DNA of 64,000 nucleotides from Hydractinia symbiolongicarpus (taxonomy: Eukaryota > Cnidaria > Hydrozoa > Anthoathecata > Hydractiniidae), in the NCBI RefSeq assembly GCF_029227915.1, contig NC_079877.1, positions 28,979,851 to 29,043,850 on the forward strand, given 5' to 3'. Positions 27,101 to 39,100 of this stretch are shown here, in pieces. Made by a program: the position numbers and the translations under genes. The first letter of the stretch is position 1. Each line of letters begins with the position of its first letter. Under the pieces are notes generated by a model. It searched no databases and was not told where the DNA came from. It worked only from the letters and a program-made list of their open reading frames with translations.

Positions 27101-30100
27101 CAAAAGGAACCTTATAAAGCCCATTGGATCAAAGCATTACAAAATCATTGAAGAAAAAGCAGTCTCGATCCTTTTGATCCTCGGAAGAAGTCGGTTTATG
27201 TGTTCGAGTTTCACTTCAAAGCAGAAGACATCAAAGTGTCCCTTGGCATTGGGCGAAAAACAGTAATTCTGGGACGAATTCCGTCAATCTTCAAAGATCG
27301 AGACTCCAATGTCAAACAAACAAGAAAATCTCCTAGAAAAAGAAAACCCCTCTCTGTCGTGGAATATTTGTCCGAAAGTGTCATGGAATCAGACTCAGAC
27401 AAAGGTCATCAGGACACAAACTTAGAAAATGAGCCAGAGGGTGATTTGTCGCAAACGGAGATTCTTGAACTAGAGAATAAGGAACTGAAAGAAAAACTTC
27501 ATTTGTTACAAAGTAAAGTAAATAATCTTGAACAAGAAAGTGTGTCTCAATAAATTATACAACTTTGACAGTGTTAGTAAAAACGAAATATACTTTCAAA
27601 AGACACTGGCATATCAGTGGAAATGTTCAACATATTGTTTAAATTTTTAGATCCAGCAGTTGGATGTAGTAACATAAAAATGCATGATACAGCTAAAAAA
27701 TTACACAAAGAAACTTTCACAACAGATCAAGACACTAGCAAACTGAAGTCCGGACGGACAACCTCCAAAACTGGATGTGAAAGATCAACTTTTTCTTTAT
27801 TTAACCTGGTTGAGGAATGGATTTACACTGGCCCATACTTCTTGGCTATTTTCCATCCCATCTACTACAGTTTCACGTTATAATAAAACATGGTCAAATG
27901 TATGCTATTTTTCATTGGGTTCAGTCCCAATTTGGCCAACAAGAGAGCAAGTGAATGCTAATATGTCTGAGTGTTTTAAAAAAACTTATCCAACCAAGAT
28001 GTATAATTGAATGTACTGAGTTATACTGCCAAAGACTTTATTCACACTATAAATCACATGTAACTTACAAAGGACTAGTTGGAGTTTCTCCTGCGGGAGC
28101 TGTTACATTTATTGGTCAGTTATTTGATGATTCGGTATCAGATAAGGCTATTGTGAGACAGTCAGGATTTTTAAAAAATGTTTCTGGGAATCTGGTGATA
28201 GTGTCATGGCTGATAGAGGTTTCTGTATTGAAGATGACCTGCAGCAGTTCAACGTTAACCTAAATATTCCAGGTTTTCTTGCTGGCAGAGAACAACTGAC
28301 AGCTGGTGAAGTCAAGGAAAGTCAGAGTATTGCCTCTGTTCGAATTCATGTGGAAAGGGCAATACAAAGGATAAAAAGATTTTAGATTATTAGAAATGAA
28401 ATTCCACTAACACTTCATGGATCTGTAAACCAAATATGGGCAGTTTGCTGTCTGTTGTGTAATTTAATGGACCCTTTGATTCAAGAAACTGGCAATGTTT
28501 AATAATGTTATATGTGAGAGAAATTCACAAAACAATTTCATGCCCACTGATATTGAAGTGTGCTTTTTTATGTGAATTTTACTCTTTGAGGTATTATATG
28601 CATAAAAATTTCCAGTTGCAGATATTGTTTGTTTTGTTACTCTAGTTAGTATAGTCAGGTAATCACATGTGGTTAAAAAATAATTCACTCATAAAACGTT
28701 TCGCAAGAGAAACTTTCATGAATTTCACAAATCCTGTTTTGTTTCACAAAGGTTTCTATCATTAAGGTTCATTCAAATTTTCCTGGCATAAATGCTTTGG
28801 ATAAAGGAGTGATTTTATTGCACAGATAAATAAATTTTGATAATTTTATCCAATAACATGTGATAACCTGCTAAGAACAACATGCACTCTATATACTACA
28901 CTATTATCACGAATAAGATGAACTGTAAATGTTATAAAAACATTATTTATATTTGATGATAACACCAGAAAACGAAATGTCAAGAAAATAACTCATCTTC
29001 TTCTGATATAGGCATACTGCCAATGATAGCAGGTAACAAATATCTTTCGTAGAAGTCATTTAACTTGTGCATGAGTTCAATAAAATAGTCACTGTTAAAT
29101 GCAACTCGTACTATGACCAAGCCTCTGAATGTGTATACAATAAAGTCACTGAACTTTGTGCCACTCAATCCCATTCTCAATTGCACTTGAGCGTAATAGC
29201 TAGTTGGATGATCACGTTTTAAATAAAGTACGCCATCCATACGTCCAGCATAGAATGCTGAGTCACCTAAAAGCTCATCTGCTGAGCTGTTTCTCTTGCG
29301 ATAAGGGCATTTAATTTCCACCAGCCTGAAACTATTATCACCATTGGTTTGGTCACTAATTAGGCCATCAGGACTAGCTACTTACCATGGTAAATTGGGG
29401 TGGATTACACATCCTGTCTCTCTCACGTTTACATTACTTCATGGCTATTAGTTTGTATGTTTTCTCATGTTTCAAAGCATCAGGTACTTGTTGAGGTGTA
29501 TTTTTCTTCTGATCTCGCATAAAATATGGCACTAGATTGTTAAAGTTTTTTTCCTGATGTAAATTTTATAGGCATTGTTGGAAGTAATTTTTCGTTTTTC
29601 TACTATAAATCCACAATTTTGACTTTCCTTGCTTTCTAGTCTCCCTTTCAAGTTCTCGGCATGACTCTTCTGTAACAGTGATAGAGCGAATATAACTTTT
29701 TTCTTCTTAACTTGCATCCCAATGCACTGGCACAATACAACTATCACAACTAATTATTTCCAAAGGTAAAGAAATATAATCTTCTTCAGAATACAGTGGC
29801 AATTATCTTTTTTATATCCGTCACAATGTCGAAATCAAAACCGACAGGATTTAAATGATACGATAATGGTGATTTAAAGTCAAACAAACCCTATGGTGTG
29901 TTTGTCTTCACAGCTGTAGAGTCGGGGATACAAGAAGCAAAACCGCCGATGTCTGAAATTTGATGGTACATTGTTCAAAGACTTCTTCAGGTTCAATTTT
30001 TCTAGGGCTATACGAGGTTGTTGAGATCCCTCTCTTGTTCACATTTTTTTGAACAGTTGTCTACATAACTGGTGATTTAGGAGCACCTAATTCTCCAGGA

Positions 30101-33100
30101 ACACCCACTGCCGTAAGTAGCTGGTACAAGCGATTTCCTCCGGAACTTGATCAAGCTGATTCAAGGAATAGTTAGCTGTTTCAAATAACAAAGCCATGGC
30201 GTGGTTGCAATATCCACTATTGCCAGCAGGACATGAACATTTGGCAGATTCAACAAAACCAGAATCTTTATTGAGACAGACAAAAACAATTCGCTTGTCT
30301 TTCTTCATACTTGCTTTGCAAACAGCTTTCACATGAAAAGTATCTGCGTCACATTTCGAAAATACTGAATCAGCAGATATATATTGTTCTTCTTTAAACT
30401 TTCTCCCCTTTTCCAAAGTTTTTTTAATAGCAGTGCCAGGGTTTTTTCCACTATTCAACCGATGTTGATCGATCTCCTTTATTGTGAATAACGGCATATC
30501 TTTTAAAGACTTACTCCAGCTTTCAATCATATTTTCAGCAGATTCATGAAGCAGTTGAATAGGATTCTCAATGTTTTGAAGTAAAATATTGATCAGATCA
30601 TCACTTGCGCTCGTCATCTTTATTTTCATCTACAACACCTGCTTTTTTTTATAAAATGGCGACACGAAGTCTGTTTGTTGTAGATTTATTTGAGAACCTG
30701 TTCGAAGTTATATTCCATATTTTTTTTCACTGTTTTACAGTAGGGATGGTTTATTAAACTCGCGAAGGGAAAAAAGAAAACTTGCACATGTTTCATAATT
30801 CAAAACATTCAAATGTTACGAATGTGATCGTATGTACGTCAAATCCAAGCAGTTTAATTGTTTTGAAGGATTGCAAATTTGCCGAATAAAAACATACCTT
30901 AGAGCTTATATTTACTTAATTTACTAGTGTTTTTTTCTTTGCATTTTTTATTTTTTCGGGATAAGAATTTGGGATCCCATATCGGTACACCAGTAGCAAA
31001 ACCTTTCTGGATACGTCTGTGACTTTTAAAGTTTGTTTGAAGATCGTATCGCAATTTACTTCGTTCAAAGTTCTTATCATTTCATTTTGTAGGATAAAAA
31101 ACTTTGTTTAAGCTCGTATCATGTATTAAAAAACTTTGTATAAACTTCATTTATATTTTTTATTTTAAACGAAGCACTTCATAGCTTTCGTAAATTATAC
31201 AAAAAAAAAACATACAAACATTTTGAGACGATTCCTTAGTATATGATTATTTGAAGTTTTTAAATTTTTAAGGAATTTGACTGTAGTACTCAATTGCAGT
31301 GAAAATGTTTCACTGTGTGGTCATTTCTACATAGCTAAAATATCTAAAACAAAGGCAGCTGTACTTAGGGTATAAAAGTGAAAATCCGCGTGTTTCCATT
31401 AATTTTGTTGCTGAATTTGAATACGTTGCTTATTTTTGTTCAAAATTGTCAGAAAAGTTTAAGCATGTTGACGGCTTCTGCTTCAAGATAGAGAGATAGA
31501 TAGATGTGCATATTTTACACGGCTAGCCTCACAAATATTGAGGTATATACCCATAGCTAAGGCTTAGATGGGAAGTCCCAGATTTTTTATTGTGCATTTT
31601 GAGCTACACTGACTTAATTAGGGTTTGTGCTCTGCAAGACAACTCTGTGCAACATCCAACGGCCCACACAGTGTGCCATCTCCCCAATCTCCTCACATGG
31701 CTTAACCCAGGGATATGATAACATTTACTGGCCCACATTGAATCTCTGTTAAGAGGAAACGAACCCTGATCTCCTGGACAAAGTGTGAGAGCTATAGCCA
31801 CTAAGTTATAGCTCCACAAGAGAATATATATATATATATATATTCAGCTAATACCACTGCTTGCATTAGGCTGAAGGAGTTTGTATCTCAGATTACTATT
31901 GTATGGATATGAGAACAATAACAGGATATTTTTATAAGTCATTATTTTTCTCCTCACCATGAAACTTAATTTGTTTCTAAGAAGACCCGTAAAGTTTCAG
32001 TTGGCTACCTTTTCACAAGGAAAGGAAAACCACTTTTATGTGTTTTTGTTAACAACCTTTATTTGCAAGATATTCATTTATTATCTGTGTCCTTGTTTCC
32101 TACTTGAAGATTCTCCCTATGCATTGTCCCAGGAACTATGAAGTATCTACACTTTCTTACCAAATTATCCCCCTTCATTCTTTTCAGTTATAGCACCAAG
32201 TCATTCTTCTTATCTGGATAACATCTTTAATGCTAAGAATGCTAACCTACTTCTTAGCCATGCCTTAGAACAAAAACAAATTACAGCCTATCCATATTAA
32301 TTCTTTCTCATGGTAACTGATCAAGCACACTTTCAATAACTTCATTACTTGATCAATCAATATCAGTCCTATAAATTACCCTTTGAAGCAACTGACTAAT
32401 AACACTAGACTGTCAGCCACTCAGGATAACACCATCCTTTATAATCTGATTGACAAGACTTTCAATAAGCTCAACTCTAGTATATCGAGACGCTTTTACC
32501 ATCTCTACAACAACACATGATTTGTAAATTATCCTCATCCCAGTCAAGATAGTGTTATTTAATCTCTGATAATAACTCTCCAAGCTATAGCTTTTTTTCT
32601 TCTGTACTAGCCAATACACTATTGCTACTTATACATCTCTCACCTACCAAATCATGATTAGTCTTCTTTATTTGCGTTGCTATATTTTGAACAACTTATT
32701 GCACCTACCTTTCCTTCTCAACACATCTACAAATTTCTTTCTCCCTGCTTCTGAATTCGCCCTATGCACTTCTGTCAAGCATGGTGCCTAGCTTCTAAGT
32801 AGATATTTTTACTTTCTTGTTTATGCCCTGATTAACCTTATACTACCACCAGGTCTGTCAATGTCTAACTGATCCTTTCTTCCACCAACTGGCTCTTACA
32901 GAATGTTGTGTTTAAACTACGTCTGTTGCCATTTTAACCTCTACCTTTTTTTCACCAAATCTGTGGCCCCAATGCACATATCTATAACCTTCAGATCGCT
33001 TCCCAACATATTAAAGTCACTTGATTTGACTCCTATTATTTCATGAAACTAAAATATGTATAAGCTTTATCCACCTAAAATACAAATTCTCCCTTTAACT

Positions 33101-36100
33101 AAATTAACGCAAAAAATATTTTTTTTAAAATAATCATTTTTTTATGATCATGTACCCTCTAATAAAAAAGTAGTATTTTTATTTTTTCAAATTTGAAAAC
33201 TATGTTAAACATTGTTTTGAGAAAGAATTGTTGATTTTGTTTTAAATTTATGTATATACAAATTGCTTCAATATCAAAAATGAAAAGAAGCATGATCACG
33301 TCTTGGTATCTACCACAGATAAAAGTGATGTTAAAAATTTAGAAGATCTTTTCCTGAGTATTTACATTTATGTGCTGTTTTTATGAATAAAAATAGAAGA
33401 GAAATTATCATTCATGAGATTATGCCACAAGTGTATTAAGTCCCTCTATGTTAATTATGTCATAGATTTTATCAGAATCTGTGTGTTGTCATTTCATTAC
33501 TCATTATACTGCATTTTTTAGAACGATCTAATGATTTATGTCAACCGGCTTGATTCTGTGGAGAACATTATTCCATACGAGTATACCAGGTAATTGTTGT
33601 TTTTACAAAATCATTATTTTATGTTCTGCTACCTTTTTTAACAATTTGAAAAATAGTGTTCTTTATCCAGTGGGTGACATATTTAGGTTTTAAAAAAGAA
33701 ACTAATACATATAAATGTAATGTCATGTAAATTCCGTAAAGTTTATAGAGACATGAATCTTTTACGTTGCATAGAAATTAAAATATAGATCACACAATAC
33801 CTGTTAAGCTTAATTAAGGATCAATTTTTTAATTAGGCGACTCCAACTTAATTATTCTACGGACGAAGTTGATAAGTAAAAATAATTTTATTGAGAATAC
33901 ATAGTCGGAACAACAACAAGAAAAATAATAAAAATAACAACGGACAAGGGTGTTATGACAACCATTTTTTCTATGTATTTTCACATACCACATGCAGTTT
34001 TTAGTTGCGAAGAAAAAATATTAATAATTTGTCTCACTATAAAAAGTGTAACTAGTTCTTAAGGGAAAAAGATAAAAATATGTATGCTCAAAAAACTTGT
34101 TTTTAAAGTTTTGGAGCAAGAATCATTCTTGTGCTATTTTGAAAGCTATACATAAGAATTATTCTTGTACTATTTTGAAAGTTGTACAGAATGTATTTGT
34201 TTTGTTTTGAAAGTTATACAGCAAGTTATTCTTGTGCTGTTTGGAAATCTATACAGCAAGTTATTCCTCTCCCCCTTAATTTAATAAAACAAACAATTTT
34301 AGTTTTTTTTAATGTTTTTGCCCAGTTTATAGGAAAATCTAAATTTAAGTGTAAATTCTTTTTACGAACTATGGTTTAGTTGATTATATAAAGTCTTTCG
34401 CAGCGTTAAAACCATGTATTTAAAATTAATAAAAGAGAAGGGTGTTACACCAACCGTTGTTTTTATTATATTTTTCCTAAATGGTATTAACTGAAAGTCT
34501 TGCTGTATTACAATTTAGCTAGCGAAATTTTAAAATAATAATCATAACGAAGGAGGGTGTTACGACAATAATAATCTGTCTTGTTTTTCACTTGTATTAT
34601 AACTATTTTAGCAAAAGTAGCTAATATTTGTTATAAATCAGATAAAAATTTAAAGTCCTGTTGAAATTAGCGCATCTCGCATTTTAGTTTTAATTACCAA
34701 GAACAAAGAATCAACTTCAAGTGGCCTTAAAGTAACGTTATTGATTCACCATGTTTAATTGTAGATTGACATTCAACCAACAAAAAAAACATTGATTATC
34801 TTCTATGCTCATTGTTTTTTCACATGATCGGATGAGAAAATGTTTGATTGATTTAAAAATTATTTTTGATTGATATGATATGATTGATATTATTTTTTTT
34901 GTCTTTATGAAAATTAGGGTTGGTCAGGGGCATGTAGAACAACTAATTAAGTTGGAGTCGCCTTAGTCACAAACAAATGTTCAATAACACTAAATTATTT
35001 CATATATTATGTTGTTCTTTGTTGTTACAGTTTGGTTTATAGCTTCTCTCTTTTTTTCAGTTTTGATTTTTGTACTGATGAAGACACAGATCCATCACCC
35101 TCTGAGAATCTTGGGCAGGTGAAATATTATTTTGTTCATAAATGAAATTTTGCTGACTGAGTGCTACTATACATATTTAGATTTTCCTATGCTTCCTATT
35201 TTAGGTTGTGTTTGGTGAAAGAATCCGCCCATCTCCTTATAAGGTAATAAAAGGACATAGAATGTGGTATACAATTTGGTAAAATCAGTCAGGCGAATCA
35301 CCATTTTGGCCTTTTTACGCTTCTGAATGAAATCTACTTTTGCTTCACAGGGTTCGAATTAGCAAGTCACAATTCTTAAAGCGAAATGCTGTCTTCGAGA
35401 ATCATTTTGCAAAGAAAAGGTTTAAAATGGAGTATCCCATTTTTTCAATAATTGTTTACATCACCTGTTTCTATAGTCCTAAAAGTAACTATTAACAATA
35501 GATCAATGCCAAGTGGCCTACAGTGCTCCTAAACGAAAACTGCAAAAAAATTTTCTCTAATATTAGCATTTTTTGTGAACTTACTTTATATTTCTACTTC
35601 AAATCCTGCTTCATATAATGACAAATAGTTTCCTCCATGATAAAATATGCATATATGGGTTCTTTCCACAGCCACAAAGCGTTTCTTAAATTTAAACTTA
35701 AAAACCCATGCTTTTAGATTCTAAAATTTTAGATTCATAGCTGTTCTTCACTAAGAACCATAAATGTTATTAGTGAAAAAGAATAAAAACGTCATTGCAG
35801 TGTTTTGCATGCAAGTTTTTGGTAAAGCATTGCATTTTTTGTATTGATATGTTTGACTAGAAATTGATTATATATAATAATCTTTTCTTTTTTTTTTAAA
35901 TTGATGCCACCATTGTCTTTGGCATGATTTTTTTTATTGTGACGATTTTGGTCTAAAGCGAAAGGAGTTCTTAATTTCTAGTTTCGATAAAAAACAGGTG
36001 TCAGAATATGCGACAAAAACTTTGAAGTTAAATTTGAATTCACCATTTCTTTATATACCTGTTCTGTTAACTATTTCACTTCCAATTGGTAAAGTTTAAC

Positions 36101-39100
36101 ATTAAAGGGAAGCTTTAGTGATAAATGGTGTTTAACATCTGCTGTAGAACTAAAAGTTGCGTAACAAGTTTTTTTTAATATTTTGGAAAAACATTTTGAC
36201 ACTTAATTGTTTTAGCATAAATTAACACCATGGAAATGGGGGATATTTTTTATTGACATAATTTCTGACCTGTTTAGGAATTTGGGGGAAATGTCCCTAG
36301 TTTCTGTGGAAGAACTTGGCTTTACATTTTGGTTTAATAAACCAAATCAGTTTCAATAAGGTTTTATTTGCCTGAAATCTTAGTTATATTTTTAGTTTAA
36401 ATTTGGTGAAGATAAAAAATGTGTACATGCTTGCAAAAAGAGTTATAAAAAAGGTGATGCAGATTCGTTGAAGAAGTTAGAATTCTTAAAAAAAGGAATA
36501 AGTGAAAATTATCAGCACCACTGGTAAGTTAATGTTTCGTGTTCACCTAAATACAATTTTTAATGACATCTAACTAAATGAAGCGAATATGATTGGAGTT
36601 GTACGCTGCACTCATTAAACTTGTTTGGTGTGTATCACCCCACCTTGATACAAATATGATGTGCACTGGTACTGCTACTTTTTATATTTCGTTCTCTTTA
36701 TTTGTATTTAATTTAAATGCAATAATAATGGAAACCTGTAACCCTTTCTTTAATTATATTTTGGATATTGAAAAAAGGTTATTTTACAACTGTAAAAACT
36801 AATCAACATAATTTTTGTTGCTAGGATTATAGACAATATGCCCATTACCTGGTGCTACGATGTGGCGGACTCCCCCAAAAAGTATTGTGCCACAGGTTTT
36901 CCTATTGGATGCTGGGTCACCAAACAGGGACAAATTAAAGATGCTTGTGTGATCAGTGTAAGTTGAAAGTGCATGTCCAACTGTTTGTTTAAGTTTGTGT
37001 TAAGTTAATATTGTTTTGATGTTTGACATGAAACGTGAAAACTTAACAGGCAAAACAATTTCCATTTTCGAGTAAGCTAAACCCTAAATTTTATGAACTA
37101 CTTGGTGTTTAATTTCAGGAGGTAGGGTAGAGCTAGAGTACAATAATACTAATGATCAACAATCCTTGCATTGTCCTTTAAAGTTAACAAACATCCAGAC
37201 TGAACTGTGTGCTATCATCAGCAGTTTGTTTTTTCAAATTAAACAGTTTAAAATCTCTCGGCTGGTTGAGAGACTTTTTTGACAGCATAGTCAAAATTCT
37301 GTTTGAACTTCTTTTAGAATAAATACACTGAAGCAGACACCTATTATGTGTTTAACCATGTGGATATCACGATTGAGTATCACGATGGCCAAGGTGAACA
37401 ATGGAACGGCGCACGACTACTGTCAGCTAAAATTGTACCCTCAAGGTTTGTATTAAAAAAAAGAAACAGAAAAATTGTTTGTGATAATATGCAATTTATC
37501 AAGCACAAGACGTTCAAATTTATGTCTTAGCCAGAGCTGCATCAGTAGTTGTTTTTTTTAGATAAATGCTTGAAAAGTGTCAGTGTGTTCTGGCTTAAGA
37601 TATTTATTTGAATGCATGTGTGTATGTGATTTAGGTTGTTTTCATTGTGACTTTTTAATGACACCACCAAAATAACTCTTTTTTGCACTATAGCATAAAT
37701 CACAAAGTAAATGAAGACACTGTTGACTGCACAGTTGTAGAAGCCAAAGGCTTGAAAGGACAAGATGATGCTGCAGTTGATATACATTACACTTACTCTG
37801 TCAAATTTGTGGTTAGTGTTCCTTTACAATTTTTTTTACCTTATTTTTCACTTAGGGGATTGATAATGTAACTTATTTTTGTACAGAATATAATATAACT
37901 ATGCAGGAACATGTTAAATTATCTTGGCATTTTTTTATTTCAAACTTGGTGTGTAAAACCTTTATTGATTTTAAATGCTAAATGCTACAGATTAAATTAT
38001 GTTTACACTAAGCCTTAAGAAAATGAATTATTATACTATGTCTACACCAGGCCCTAGGAAACTGAAGCATTATACTATGTCTACACCAGGCCCTAAAAAC
38101 TGAAGCATTAAACTATCTTTGCACCAGCCTTAAGAAGCATTATACTAAGTACTAAGCAATATTATTGGTAGCTAATTTTTCAATTTAGAATTCTCAAAAT
38201 AAGAAATGGGCTTCTCGTTGGGATTATATTCTAGAATCCATGCCTCACACCCGAATTCATTGGTTCAGGTGGATGTTTATTATTTTTTTTTTATTTTGGT
38301 TGTAACTGAAATACTGTATAGGCGAAACTTTAAGTGTATGTCATACATAACTTGTGCATCAAAATGAGAATTCCTGTCCTGTCAGTAATGTAATGTACAA
38401 TGATGAAAACTTAAATTTAAAACATTTGTGTTGTTGCAGAACTTTGTACATGACACTTGTTGCATTATTCCTTAACAATATATAGTAACGCTCAATGATT
38501 GCATTCCAAAATTGTTTTTTTTTTCCAAAAAAATTATTTTTTATCCTCTTGTTGAGGCAGTGTAAAGTATCTCAAGAATTAAACAGGAATACATTTATCT
38601 ATTTTTTTAGTATCATGAATTCTCTTGTCATTGTATTGTTTTTGTCTGGAATGATTGGTATGATTTTGCTCCGAACTTTGCATCGTGACATTTCTCGATA
38701 CAATCAACTCATTGACTCTGGTGTAAGTATTGTGCACCAAAATCTGTTATCGTTCTTATGTGTAACTACATTATATTAATTAAGAAGCTATTCATTTATT
38801 ACCTGTCATGAACGAGAGCGGTTGCCAATTACAAATGCTTTGAAGTGGAGTGTGGTTGTCACAGGGACAATATCTCAAAAATTTCCCCTAGGCAGTTCAA
38901 AATGCCGACCAATGCTTCCAAGCCGCTACAAATGTATAAAAATGTGTTTCCTTTTTTGCAGGAAGAAGCTCAAGAAGAATTTGGATGGAAGTTGGTACAT
39001 GGTGATGTCTTTCGACCACCAAGAGCTGGAATGTTTCTTTCTGTTTGTGTTGGTATGGGAACACAAATTGGAATTATGATCTTTGTGACTCTTGGTAAGA

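Larger units (their letters stand above)
26900..30640. mobile_element. Decayed IS4EU/ISL2EU-like DNA transposon
   Basis: A convergent pair of ruined genes: a THAP-DDE transposase on the plus strand (about 27000-28502) and a YqaJ-exonuclease/SWIM protein on the minus strand (28980-30629). From family knowledge, IS4EU/ISL2EU elements carry a DDE transposase with THAP finger and a second protein with a YqaJ nuclease, which fits. Terminal inverted repeats could not be identified by eye, so the limits are those of the coding remnants. The whole element lies in TM9SF2 intron 1. Confidence 0.7.

Noticed and set aside
26265-30980. TGGGATCCC words on both sides of the IS4EU-like element as terminal repeats
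   Set aside because: The shared 9-mer contains a palindrome and flanks diverge at once; expected by chance in windows this size.
31959-32141. Plus-strand MKLNLFLRR frame as first exon of TM9SF2
   Set aside because: Lacks the conserved FYLPG..P segment and a donor in the right phase; the exon at 21187-21318 fits exactly.
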